Of a stretch of 64,000 nt of DNA, positions 1 through 9,489 are shown in pieces. This stretch comes from Skeletonema tropicum (Eukaryota > Bacillariophyta > Thalassiosirophyceae > Thalassiosirales > Thalassiosiraceae). Both the position numbers and the translations under genes were made by a program. The notes beneath the pieces are model-generated. The model had not been told where the DNA came from. It saw only the letters and a program-made list of their open reading frames with translations, and did not search any database. How positions within the stretch are numbered: position 1 is the first letter of the stretch; each line of letters starts with the position of its first letter. The DNA lies in contig CM074140.1 of NCBI GenBank assembly GCA_037178625.1, forward strand, positions 1,426,001 through 1,490,000. The letters run 5' to 3'.

Positions 1-409
1 CACTAATTCTTTCCAGAGTAAATGAAGACCGCGTAGGCCTTTGCGACAAAGGAAGGATAACCGTTGGGCGAGGATCATGGTCGGGTTCTCTCTTTTCTTC
101 CCCATGATACCAATCAAATCCAACCGAGTTCAGTTGTGCAATGCGGTGCTTGATAATCCCGACACTTTTCTTCCTCCCCACGCCATATAGTTTGTATCGC
201 CTGCGCTGAGCATCCATCCACTTGATTAGTCTTGGTGGAAGAGACTTATTCGCGTTGCCCAACTTGTGAAAATCGTGAAGCTGCCGAAATGTTTCTTGCC
301 ATGTTGGATTTGACTGGCGACTGCCGGCATGATACCCATAATGAGCCTCGTCTTCCATGGCTGCAGCAGCCAGCTGGTCCATCATCATTCTTGTTCTTTC
401 TTTCGGCAT
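1..409 (-). CDS. Helicase-associated (HA) domain protein, partial at window edge
   Basis: An open frame reads leftward from ATG codons at 409 (or 358) and leaves the window at position 1 without a stop, giving at least 136 residues. The translation carries the helicase-associated domain pattern: a W-x-E-x-F-x-x-L-x-x-F segment, then a W-M-D-A-Q-R-R-x-Y-K core, then an R-I-x-x-L-x-x-x-G-F-D-W ending. These small DNA-binding repeats are abundant in diatom genomes, often as arrays or behind helicase domains. No helicase motor is visible here; the rest of the gene lies to the left. The start is uncertain because the frame stays open above 409 and another exon could exist there. The family call is good; the function is unknown. 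Confidence 0.72.
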   Translation of the reverse strand, partial: MPKERTRMMMDQLAAAAMEDEAHYGYHAGSRQSNPTWQETFRQLHDFHKLGNANKSLPPRLIKWMDAQRRRYKLYGVGRKKSVGIIKHRIAQLNSVGFDWYHGEEKREPDHDPRPTVILPLSQRPTRSSFTLERIS

Positions 410-1609
410 ACCATTATTAGCCACGCTGCCTCGCTCCTTTCCCCTATCTCCCCTTATCACTAATGGTATGCATGGTATTACTTATTGTATCACCGCCCGG
501 GGACTGGGGACTGGGCCAGGACGGCTCGGGTGCGGTGGCATCATTTGCCCGGAGGGCATGGCACCTGGGTGCGTTTTTCAGATTTTGCTCCGGCAGGCGG
601 TCACTAACAAGCGCTAGTTGTGACCGGAAATATCGCACCTGGGTACTTTTTTCAAAGCCTCCGGCGGCGGGATTTGGTACTAGGGTGGAGTATTAGAATA
701 CCAGCATAGATAGGGATCTACCAGTACTTATGTTACCGGTATGTTCAAACTTCCAGCACGATCATCGTGTGCGTAGCCCGGAGAAATGGCACCCGAGTAC
801 CAAAGCAAAATCGTGATCGGCGGGCGGCATTTCATGTTTGGCACCCGGGTGCCATTCAAAAAGGTCTCCGGCGGTCAAAAAAGGTACTAGGGTTATGTAA
901 TAATTCCTACGTAGAAGTTCTACGGATGACACCCGTCCTGACTGGGCCGCACAAGAGAGAAGGAGTATCTTCTCTCGTCTCGCCCAGCCCTCGGGCCTCG
1001 GGACGCGAGCCACAAACGAACATGTGCATGCGGTACTCAGATGCCTCTCAGATGCCATCAACCATCAAAAATGGACCCAGACCAGGTGAAAAGCTTCCTA
1101 CGACCCTCAACAACACAGTAACTAGAGAAGGCTTTTGACCTTGCTTGCAGTGGTAATCTTCATCCCTTGGCCATTAGGATCTTATCGATACCTTAATTTC
1201 CACCATCAGCCTGATATTCAAATTCGACTTGCAAGCTGATGTCAATAGTAATAGTACAGTATTAGCATAAGAATGACACAGGATGCGATATTTCGCGTAT
1301 GTACGGATTCTATAGAGTTATGTTATGGTAGGGTATCTAAGATACATTGTATGTAAGAGGTTGCGCTTTGAGAGGCTTTTGAAGCAAATCACGCTTGATC
1401 TCATAGAGAGGAAAAGAAATAAAATAATAAACAACAGTCATACCAATAGAATTGTATTATTATTAACGGTTAATCATAGGAAGGCCCTTTTAGCTTTGCT
1501 TGGTGGACTCCAAGTAGATGGGGCAAAAGGCTACAAAAACTTCTTAGTAGCTCTAGCTTTATGCATGCACAGAGGGCTTGATAACGAGTGATAATAACCA
1601 CAAACCATC
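410..1609. other. Intergenic stretch with degenerate GC-rich repeats
   Basis: No convincing gene is seen. Between about 560 and 892 a GC-rich motif recurs four times (near 561, 635, 788 and 841), described as a separate repeat. From 1140 to 1609 the sequence is AT-rich and leads into the next gene; it probably holds that gene's promoter, but no defined element can be called. Confidence 0.5.
559..892. repeat. Diverged repeats around a GGCACC(C/T)GGGTGC core
   Basis: A core close to GCACCYGGGTRC appears at about 561, 635, 788 (inexact) and 841. Copies at 635-685 and 841-892 share the same layout: core, an A/T run with TCAAA, CCGGCGG, then GGTACTAGGG at 676 and 883. At 839-854 the core is a perfect 16-base palindrome, TGGCACCCGGGTGCCA. 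This looks like remnants of a small mobile or satellite-like unit rather than a gene. Confidence 0.5.
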
Positions 1610-2922
1610 ATGCTGTTGCCCAGAAACAACAAACGCAGATGCAGAATTATGGTGGTGTTCATTGGATTGCTCTTCCATTTCCATTTTCACCAACAGCAAC
1701 TACAACAGAAGATGATGGGGAAGGATATTTCTTACAGCAAGCAAATCATTTCTCGCAGCTCACTCATCATGGGACCTCTTGCCCAAGTCTTTCCAATTGG
1801 AATGAAATTGAAAGAAGAAAGCCTGCTTGTAGAAACAACATTAATTGTAGCAACTGTGCCTTATGACAGAATTCATGCCAAGGCACTTTGGACTCACTTG
1901 GAGTGTCTCACAGATAAAATTGACCGAGTATTGTTGGCAGCTCCAGATGTTGAATGGTCAAGGAGAATTGTTGAAACCATCAAAGCAAATTTCATGCTGC
2001 AGGCAGCCACCAACCGTAAATCTGTGCCAATCATTGAGCCGCTGTACTTTGACAATAATAGATATGATGTAGGATTGTGGTGTGATGCACTGACACACTA
2101 TGGATACAGTCCAAATGATTACAACAGCAATAGTAGCAGTAGCAGCAATTCATCTACACCCCAGGCCATCTTTTTGATTAACGACAGTGCGATTACAAGA
2201 AGAAACTACAATAATTTGACAGAACGCATTATTGGTGCTACCATGCAGGAGCAGGAGGAGAAACATGACGGGCAGTCCACCAACATCGAAACGGAAACGT
2301 CACTGAAACTTCTGAGCCTAAATGGACGTGAGTGGCAGACAAGTACAAGTACAAGTTGTTGCGGCTCAATATTTTTGCTATACATCATGATTCTTACCTA
2401 ATGTGTTTCCTTTTATATTCTAATATGTAGTTTATCGCGAACAAGCCCTCCGGTTCAAAAAATAATTGGGTCGAGAGCGTGTATCGTGGATTCACACCTC
2501 AAGGACTCATGACATTCATGAAACACTCGTGCAGCCCTGCAGCTGCTAGAAAATGTCTTGGAGAAGACGCAGGATGCATTGTTAGAAATTTTGAAATTCC
2601 TCTCAGTGGAGCATATGAAAGAGGAGCAGCGGGGGCCATATATCCCTCTTTCTATCCGTCAGATGAAGAAATGAAGGATTGGGAAAAGAGGGGAATAAAT
2701 ATGACTGGTTCAGAAAAAATATTTGGGTCAGACCAGTGGAGACATGGGAAAGAATATTACCTCTATCTTGTTAATGAGTTTGATTTCCCATTGCTGAAGG
2801 TCAAGGTAGCTCGAAAACCAGGGTGGAGCTTTTTGGCGAACACTGTTGAGTGCTATCACATGACTGATGATTCTTTCTTTGACTCGCTAGTTTTCCCGAC
2901 TAGGGAGACTTTGAATGCATAG
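1610..2922 (+). CDS. Putative type II membrane glycosyltransferase-like protein, two exons, probable frameshift
   Basis: Exon 1 (1610-2327) starts at the ATG at 1610 and has a hydrophobic anchor at about residues 14-27. The body contains a D-V-G-x-W-x-D-A-L stretch and an F-L-I-N-D-S motif, which recall the GT-A type rhamnan-synthesis/RgpF-like glycosyltransferases; that is a weak, remembered resemblance. A GTGAGT donor at 2328 and a TAG acceptor at 2430 bound a 103-bp intron. Exon 2 (2431-2922) reads on in frame for about ten residues, then meets a TAA just after a run of six A at 2457-2462. Removing one A would join it to the long downstream frame, which begins N-W-V-E-S-V-Y-R-G-F and ends at 2922. 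Either the base is a sequencing error or the gene is newly broken. Ser/Asn repeats lie near residues 175-190. Confidence 0.55.
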
Positions 2923-3983
2923 TTTTTAAAGTGGGGGTGGGAGTAATGCATTACTAGTAGTAGGAAGAAAAGTATAACCAGTTGTTCGACTCGACACATT
3001 GCTTGCAGAGCCGAAAATTGGTGTTTCGGCAGTCTCTACAAGAGGCAACACGAAGAGATGCCTGCTTGGGTTTGGAGCTGGTGTGATAGTAGTAATTTTG
3101 GTAGGTTGAAGTTGTTGTGCGTAGAAGAATTCATTATGCATTGTGAATCGATCTGCGATTGCTGCATCCGGAGGACACCCTGCTCCTCCGTCCAAGATGT
3201 TTGTCTTTTTGGTTGAGGAAATGCGATTTCTTGACGACATCGTAAATAGAGGATTAGAGATTCTCTATTTTGGCCTATTTTGGCACTGCGGGCGTGCATG
3301 TGTTACAGACGCAGTAGAGAATAAAAATAAAAGAAGTGATACAAAGTGTAAGATATACACTCATCAAGATCAAGCGCATGTGATCCGACAGGTCACAGAA
3401 GAAGAAGAACTCCATGCATTACTGTAGATAGTTGTAGAGCTATCAGAGACAGTATATGATATTTCGAGAAGAAAAGTGGCTTTGTGCTTGTTTTCTTGCT
3501 TTTCCATTGATACTGTTCGAGTTTCACGCCGACCTTGATAATTCAAGCTCATCTCTACATCGCAGCATTTCCTTACAGGGATTTTGTCTGCCAAGACGTC
3601 CTCTTGATCATTGCCATCAGGTACTACTGATCCTTTACTGCTAACTGCGCAGTCCGGCAGAGGTGAATGCAACCTTAAGAGCCTTGGGGTTAGACTTGTT
3701 GAGTTTGTTGCTCTCTCTGCTCTTCTTGTTCTCGTTGTAATTTTGTGCTTGGATGCATTTTTGAGGACCTCAACTTGACACAAACCTATCCAAACACATC
3801 ATTAACTGATTAACTGCATCGGACAACTCAAATTTGAGGTAAGAACAAGCTGCTTCGTTGGTTTGAAATTGCTGCTGGCATAACATTCTTCGACTTTGAC
3901 TTTGACTTCGGCTTTGGCACGAGTGGCTTGAGCATTGGCCCAATACTAATTCCTCCATAGCTCTACGCATCACCTCAACAATT
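2923..3983. other. Gap with no supported gene
   Basis: Several short open frames occur on both strands (the longest runs leftward at 3370-3783), but none shows a recognisable domain or a coherent start. At 3893-3911 there is a short CTTTGACTTTGACTTCGGCTTTGG direct-repeat patch. Nothing firm can be annotated. Confidence 0.4.
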
Positions 3984-4773
3984 GTGTCAGGTCCTGCTAC
4001 CATTGTGAATTGTCAGATGCATGGTCATAACAATTGCTTGTTGACATCTCTCATTGCTGCCTACGGCGATACCGGGATAAATCATAATAACGTGGTTCAA
4101 GCTGCGCATGTATATGTAAAGATGATGAAGAAGTTGAAAGAAGATGTCGGAAATGACGGATTAAACGAGATCCATGAAGAAATCGTAAAGAAGTTGCAGA
4201 CAGACAAAGCTTGGAAGGACGAAGCGAGGTGCCAGAACAAAGACAACTTCGATGCAACTATTACGAACTTGATGACTGCAATTGAAGAAGGCGACGAGGA
4301 AACGCTGCAAGAAGACGAGGAAACGCTGCAAGAAGCCATGAGCGCACATTACAAAAATGTGACGGACCAAGTCTTCTCTAGATGGACGTCAGGTGAGAGA
4401 TGTATGCTCTATTTCCTTTCTTTCTCGTGATCTCTCCTCTGTCACACACACACACACACTTCAATTTGTGCATCTATATTTAGTTATGAAAACGCTCAAG
4501 GTCTTCATCAAAAATTGGACGTCAATATACTTCCTTGCCGTGACAGTTAAACAAAGTACACTCAAACAAAAGAGCTCACTTCTCGCATCATACGCAGAAT
4601 CTCTTCTCGGGCATATGAATACAAGGCCATCACAGGATGGATACGACATTCTCCTAGATGGAGACAACACCGAGCAAAGAGACATTCCTCCGACCCTCTA
4701 TGCCCAAGGTCTCTGGATTCTGGCATTTGGCAAGTCATTCTTTGAAAGACATTTTGCTTTCATGATGGAATGA
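3984..4773 (+). CDS. Uncharacterised protein, two exons
   Basis: Exon 1 runs to 4394 and exon 2 from about 4484 to a TGA at 4771-4773. A donor at TCAG/GTGAGA and an acceptor at ATTTAG, with a (CA)n tract inside the intron, keep the frame open across the junction, giving about 230 residues. The frame is open 5' of the first ATG in the region (4017), and the true start may be that ATG. The protein has a Q-M-H-G-H-N-N-C-L-L segment, faintly like the D-G-N-C-L cysteine box of OTU proteases; the rest of an OTU active site is not seen, so this is not claimed. An acidic coiled-coil-like stretch contains a 21-bp tandem duplication (about 4294-4335). No family is recognised. Confidence 0.42.
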
Positions 4774-5261
4774 AGCATTGCTGGACATGGTCGAAGCTGG
4801 AGAAGCTGCTGCAGGAGACAAGCCAATTCTGAAATGATGAAGCAACTCTACGTGAAGCAGCGAGAGATTCGAGCTGACAAAAGAGCCAATAAGTCATAGT
4901 TAATAACACTAATGCATTACTACTCATATTTTGGCTTCGTAGGCCACACAAAGGACACCTACGAACACAATACACAAGAGATGTCCAGCCGACACGAAAT
5001 GGGGGAAATTCATAAATTCAAATGACGATATCTCGGTGACCAAGGTCGCACAGCCCGGTCCTGAAGGGTCTCCCACCTCGTATGGCATAGTGGCATCGAG
5101 TTGCGGCGTCAGATCCGACCCTTCTCCAACTCGGCCTTGATGGCAGAGGTGTCCCATTTAGTATGGGGGCTACCGTGTTAAACTTTACAAGAAACGAACA
5201 TTTTTAAAAATCGAAAAAAATGGAGACTCGAGGTAAAAAGCATGCAAGTGCGCAAGGGTAA
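4774..5261. other. Gap with no supported gene
   Basis: A GC-richer patch at 5020-5160 stands out from the AT-rich flanks and may be a transposon scrap, but it has no visible terminal repeats and no convincing frame. Confidence 0.35.
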
Positions 5262-5611
5262 AGTTAAGGGGGAAAAACAAACCTCATTACGCTGAGGCTG
5301 TCTGTGAAGCACGAAAGTTACTCATTGAAAACAATCCACAGTGGGAGATAGACACAAGAAACAAACTTCGACAGGAAATTGCTGATCGCAACGCAGGACA
5401 AATACAAACGATTAATGCGAGAATGAATGAGATCAAGAAGCATATTTTCTTTTATCTTCTTCCAGAAACACATTCATTACGTTCTGAAGTTTACTGTATT
5501 GACCAAACGAATTCACTTCGTTCAGAAGTGCTCTTCGTACAGACTCACTTCGTTTATACCTCATGGGGGAGATTTAGTGGAATGGGGGGATTTAGTTGTC
5601 TAGTCGCATGA
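5262..5611 (+). pseudogene. Open coding-like fragment running into a dispersed repeat
   Basis: From about 5262 an uninterrupted frame reads as a charged, helix-rich protein (for example A-V-C-E-A-R-K-L-L-I-E-N-N) with no clear start of its own. It crosses into the 205-bp repeat at 5489, then stops at 5611. The part before 5489 looks like real protein sequence; the part inside the repeat does not. The likely reading is an exon or gene end cut by insertion of the repeat. No family is recognised. Confidence 0.3.
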
Positions 5612-5693
5612 TTCTGGTCTTATTGTGTGATGACTTCTAAGTTCAGTGTTAGTTTAGATGGTGGTGATGTAGTCTATTATAACACTAGTAAAC
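5489..5693 (+). repeat. 205-bp dispersed repeat, copy 1
   Basis: This block is about 98% identical, with no gaps, to 13472-13676. Both copies begin GTTTACT and end AGTAAAC, a perfect 7-base inverted terminal repeat, and the flanks differ outside. No target duplication is visible. Inside are CACTTCGT-rich repeats and G-rich runs before GATTTAGT. It could be a small MITE-like element or the shared end of a larger element. In both copies an ATG at offset 138 opens a frame that reads out through the right end into the neighbouring sequence. Confidence 0.8.
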
Positions 5694-5842
5694 TACATAC
5701 ACAGACAAAATTAATGTTAGCGTTCCAGCGGTGGATCATGCACGATCAAGATACAAGAAGAGGATTTAAGTTGGATTCTGAATATGACATAATATATACT
5801 TATACTATATATTTTATTTCACTAATTCAAATGTATGTAGAC

Positions 5843-6989
5843 TTATTCATCACGTCGTGCATCCGCCATGCGACGATCACGGACACCAGGTGACATGTCA
5901 GCGCCTGCTGCAATTTCAGCAGGCATACGCTGCTGAATCTGTTCCATGGTTTCATGATGGATTGCTGGCCTTGATAGGTTATCTTTTCTGAATATTTCAA
6001 TTTCATGACGCTGCTGAATCGTATCATGGAGAGGGGTGTCAGTAGAAGCATCTTTGAAGTTACAATACAAGTTGACATTTTCCAACTCGTACACTCCATC
6101 CGGAGATGCCGCTGCACCTCTCGTGCCTTGAAGCGCCCTCGCAGCTTCTTGCAGCATCTTGATAGCGCTACCCCGACTTTCAGCTGTGATAGTAAGAGAA
6201 GGCTTCTCTGATCGCCTTCCTACACTAATACTACGACCGCCATCAGGGTTGTAGGTATCAAGCTCGTTATATGACACGGCCATGATCGCATGCGTGGGTT
6301 CACCCTCTTTCAATTGTGAATAATAGAGAGTCTCCGCAGTCTCGCCAGCAGTTTCATGTTGATGTAGCCTGAGCATCACTCTGCATGCCAACCGAAGTGC
6401 AGTTGTCTACTCGCTTCCGCCTCTTCCATCTCTTTCTGGCAGCTTGTCTCTGTTGAACAACTTCCATTCTATCGGCCTCTGCAGAACCGAGACCAACAAT
6501 TTGGACAGGAGCAGCAGGAGTTCGTCTGCGTTGAGTGCCTGCGGTTGCAAATTGTCGTGCCCTTTCTTGGAGCTCCGGATCATTGGTAAGCTCCCGTGCA
6601 CGCACCACCAATTCAGCCATTTGCTGTGCTCTTTCAATATCCATAGCGCGGGTAGAACGGCGAGGTTGTGATGGGGCAACATCAACATCATCATCGGAGT
6701 TGTCTGTGGTAGAGACGGCAATATCTGCGAGAGCAGAAGGACGATTATTATGCAGCTGCTGTACGTTCTTTAGCAACGTCCTGTAGCGTGATCCGTTCTT
6801 TATACGAAGATTGGAGGATTTTTTCATCTCACGCTTCCTTTTCTCCAATGTCATGACACGATTCCAGATGTAAAGTGCGAGGATGACCTCCCTCCAAGTG
6901 AAGTCATCCCACGCAACAACATGCGGTGGGGGGATACGATGATGCTGTTTATTTGGTGGCAGAAGGAAGTCAACTGTAGAAGATGTCAC
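5843..6989 (-). CDS. Uncharacterised protein in two overlapping frames
   Basis: Two leftward frames overlap at 6354-6391. The upstream one (6989-6354, GTG-initiated as read, so a 5' exon or a later ATG is likely) gives a basic, Ala/Arg/Gln-rich protein with a W-D-D-F-T-W-R-E-V segment and a basic C-terminus. The downstream one (6391-5843) lacks a convincing start and reads as its continuation in another frame. A frameshift or small intron near 6370 would join them into about 390 residues. No family is recognised. The setting next to repeat copy 1 and the composition suggest an accessory ORF from a mobile element, but this is inference. Confidence 0.38.
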
Positions 6990-6999
6990 ACCATCCTTT

Positions 7000-7338
7000 T
7001 TATTGATATGAAGAATCTGAGAGGATCAAAATTTGCCGGTCCGTCGGAGTCTCTGACGCATCAATCTGATCCAAATCAATACGTCGAATAGGTGAAAGAG
7101 GGGCCTCTTCCACCTGTGATGTAGCCGCACCATCATTCTCGGCGCTGACCGTTACCGAAGGCAATGATGACAGCGCCTCCCCCTCCGTGAGCGACGGAGC
7201 TCCCTCCAAAGAAGCACCGCCGCCACTCACAATTTCCACCCTATCGGCCGCCCCGACATCGACAGAGCCAACATCAACTGACGCCACAGTAGCACCGGCA
7301 CCCTCTGCGCGTGCCGCAACTCCTTCTCCTTCTGTCAT
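7000..7338 (-). CDS. Low-complexity acidic protein, possible upstream exon of the preceding gene
   Basis: A 112-residue frame from the ATG at 7338 to 7000 is rich in Ala, Val, Ser, Glu and Asp, with a repeated V-D-V-G motif. It lies on the same strand as, and directly upstream of, the frames at 6989-5843 but in another phase, so it may be the first exon or N-terminus of one decayed or spliced gene. No domain is recognised. Confidence 0.3.
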   Translation of the reverse strand: MTEGEGVAARAEGAGATVASVDVGSVDVGAADRVEIVSGGGASLEGAPSLTEGEALSSLPSVTVSAENDGAATSQVEEAPLSPIRRIDLDQIDASETPTDRQILILSDSSYQ

Positions 7339-7628
7339 CTGTCATCATCGTCAAGTGAAAGTGTCTTGGGGTATTTAGAACTCAATGGCAATGAACATGA
7401 AAAGTATGCAAAATCATAAAAAAGGTGGACACCGAATCTTGTACCAGGCTCTACGTATGACTTAAATCCTACGTAAAATTTTTAAACCAAGGTTTCAAAA
7501 GTTTGGTGACTGGATGAAATTGTGTCAGGTTGCTGCGCGCGCCAATCATTTTCTTTTTTGCTTGACAATGGCCTCAAAGAACAACATAATATAAGTACAC
7601 GTAGGCAGGATCTCTAGAACTCGGAACG

Positions 7629-8375
7629 ATGGGACGAAGAAGACGACACCACAGCGATGATGATGACGATGCCCTGGAGAGGGAATGGTTGAAAAAGCGG
7701 CAAAAGTGCGAATCTGAAGATAGTAGCAGATCCAAAGAGGCACCATCCGGTGAAGCCGTACATCCTAACAACGTTGGCACAGAAGTATCACCATCACCCG
7801 CCGCGAAGAAAGATGGTACAGGCAACAACGATGCGGATAAGATTGAGCGGCAGCGATTAAAGAAGCAATTAAAGAAGCAGAGACAAAAAGAAAAGAAGGC
7901 AGAGGCAGCAAAGCAAGCTGATTTGGCTAGGCAAAAGAAGGAAAAGGAAAAGTTGCAATTACAAAAGATGCAAAAGGAACAGGCAGCGAAAAAGAATGAA
8001 AAGAAGAAATTCAATGATAGTAGCAAACAAGGTAACAATGAGTTCAAGAGTTTGAGAAAGGGTGTCAAGTTCCTGGATTTGAAAGTAGGCAAAGGCCCAG
8101 TGGTACAACATCGAAAGAAACTACGGGTTGCTTACACACTACGGGCGAAGAATCATATGAATGGGAAGATCATCGATGCCTCCAAAAACTTTGGCTTTCG
8201 TTTAGGCAAGGGCGAAGTGATAGAGGGATATGATATTGGGCTAGAGGGTATGAGAGTCGGTGGCATTCGGAGGCTCATAGTACCAAAGCAAGCTGGTTAT
8301 CACAACGATGATATTGGTGCTGGACGGGGTGCTGATTTGTTCTTTGAGATTGAGCTTCTGTATGTTGCTCCTTAG
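7629..8375 (+). CDS. FKBP-type peptidyl-prolyl cis-trans isomerase with basic coiled-coil N-terminus
   Basis: One exon of 248 residues starts at the ATG at 7629. Residues 1-30 hold an Arg/His/Asp-rich stretch; residues about 75-135 form a Lys/Glu/Gln-rich coiled coil that would act as a nuclear or nucleolar localisation segment. The last 110 residues are an FKBP domain, with the V-x-Y-T-L opening strand, the V-I-x-G-Y-D-I-G-L-E-G-M core, the G-G-I-R-R-L-I-V-P strand and the closing F-E-I-E-L-L strand. The layout matches nucleolar FKBPs (Fpr3/Fpr4 and plant FKBP43/53 type), which act as prolyl isomerases and histone chaperones. The active-site tryptophan is replaced, since Y-D-I-G follows directly where V-I-x-G-W is usual, so activity and FK506 binding may be weak. 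Confidence 0.85.
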   Translation: MGRRRRHHSDDDDDALEREWLKKRQKCESEDSSRSKEAPSGEAVHPNNVGTEVSPSPAAKKDGTGNNDADKIERQRLKKQLKKQRQKEKKAEAAKQADLARQKKEKEKLQLQKMQKEQAAKKNEKKKFNDSSKQGNNEFKSLRKGVKFLDLKVGKGPVVQHRKKLRVAYTLRAKNHMNGKIIDASKNFGFRLGKGEVIEGYDIGLEGMRVGGIRRLIVPKQAGYHNDDIGAGRGADLFFEIELLYVAP

Positions 8376-9092
8376 AATCACACAGGAGGTGGCATTGAAC
8401 GAGACAGCAATAATGACTTTCGATCTTAAAATAGCACTTATATTATTCTTGATCAAGACGCATACGATTTTGATGATGTAGCTAATAGAGGATTGACATT
8501 ACATGTGGAATCGGATTTGAATTAGGCAATACTTTGCTGGAGATGCAGCTGAAACGCCACCACAGTCACCAGGAGGTCACCAGGCACAAATCTATTATTG
8601 CTTCTGCTAGTGAATTTTGACGAACGACAAATGACAAACTCCCGACACACCATGCGACACGTGTTTGTGACAAACTTGAAGAGAAACAATCACTGATGCT
8701 CAGCCTAAGTACCATCAGCCTTGCCATCAGGAGCTAGCCTACCGAATGCAATAACACCTGTAGTAGCATTAGATAGAATTTAAGTGAGTCCTCGGCACTC
8801 TATAAAACCACCGGCCATGGCAACAGCCGGTGCCCCTAATGTTGCGCCTGCGGCAACTAGAAGAACTCCTATTCTCGACTACGTGCAGAACAGCGACAAT
8901 GACCAGGAAATTGGGGTCGTTGAAACAAATTCGAGTCTACTGAATTATTTTCATTTTAAATAATGATTAAATCATAAACCATCACATCCAGGGCAATGGA
9001 CGTCTGGATTTTTATTCGACAAACTCTGATGGCTAACTACTTCTATTCAGTACTAACGTCTGATCTGGGAGAGCTGTACGCTAGTGGATCAG
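8376..9092. other. Gap with a weak 48-codon ORF
   Basis: No firm gene. A TATA-like TCTATAAAACC at about 8799 precedes a 48-codon frame opening at the ATG at 8818 and ending near 8964; it matches no known family. Further on, around 8993-9035, a short frame reads G-N-G-R-L-D-F-Y-S and looks like decayed coding sequence, possibly part of the remnant that follows. Confidence 0.3.
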
Positions 9093-9327
9093 ATGCAACA
9101 ACTCAACGGTAGCGACGACTTGACTCTGATTACTTTCTGCATGACGCTTACTGATAGTGATGAGATCAGGCAATAACTCTCTGCTTATCTTGGTTCAACG
9201 CCTCAGGCGAATAACTTTGCTACAGAATTCATTAAACGTAAGGGAGGAGACAACAGCGCTGAATGGGAGAGTGCTGGCTAGTGCTGGTGGTCCCAAGAAG
9301 GGTCGCAAGAAGAAAGGAGGAAAATAG
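9093..9327 (+). pseudogene. Remnant of a GIGYF-like gene 3' end
   Basis: The frame from 9093 reads like the conserved C-terminal block of GYF-domain GIGYF proteins: an acidic E-I-R-Q, then L-S-A-Y-L-G-S-T-P-Q-A, then N-F-A-T-E-F-I-K-R-K. It is broken by an in-frame TAA at 9174-9176 and a TAG at 9279-9281; the final basic tail, G-P-K-K-G-R-K-K-K-G-G-K with a stop at 9325, continues in a shifted frame. GIGYF proteins act in translational repression. Only the last part is recognisable, and the GYF domain is not present. This is a dead fragment, probably from a duplicated gene. The family match is from memory. Confidence 0.5.
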
Positions 9328-9489
9328 ACGCCGATAATATCCTTTTCACAGGGCAGTGATTCATCATTATTAGATCTTTATTCATATCGAATTTGATCCG
9401 TACCGTCTACATCCTGACACATTTTGTAGACCCCGTATCACCACAAACACATCATATCTACACAGAAGACATATATTAAGGCAAGTCAG

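Noticed and set aside
2457..2462. Programmed ribosomal frameshift at the A run
   Set aside because: No slippery heptamer with a following pseudoknot is evident, and similar one-base changes occur at other runs, so sequencing error or mutation is simpler.
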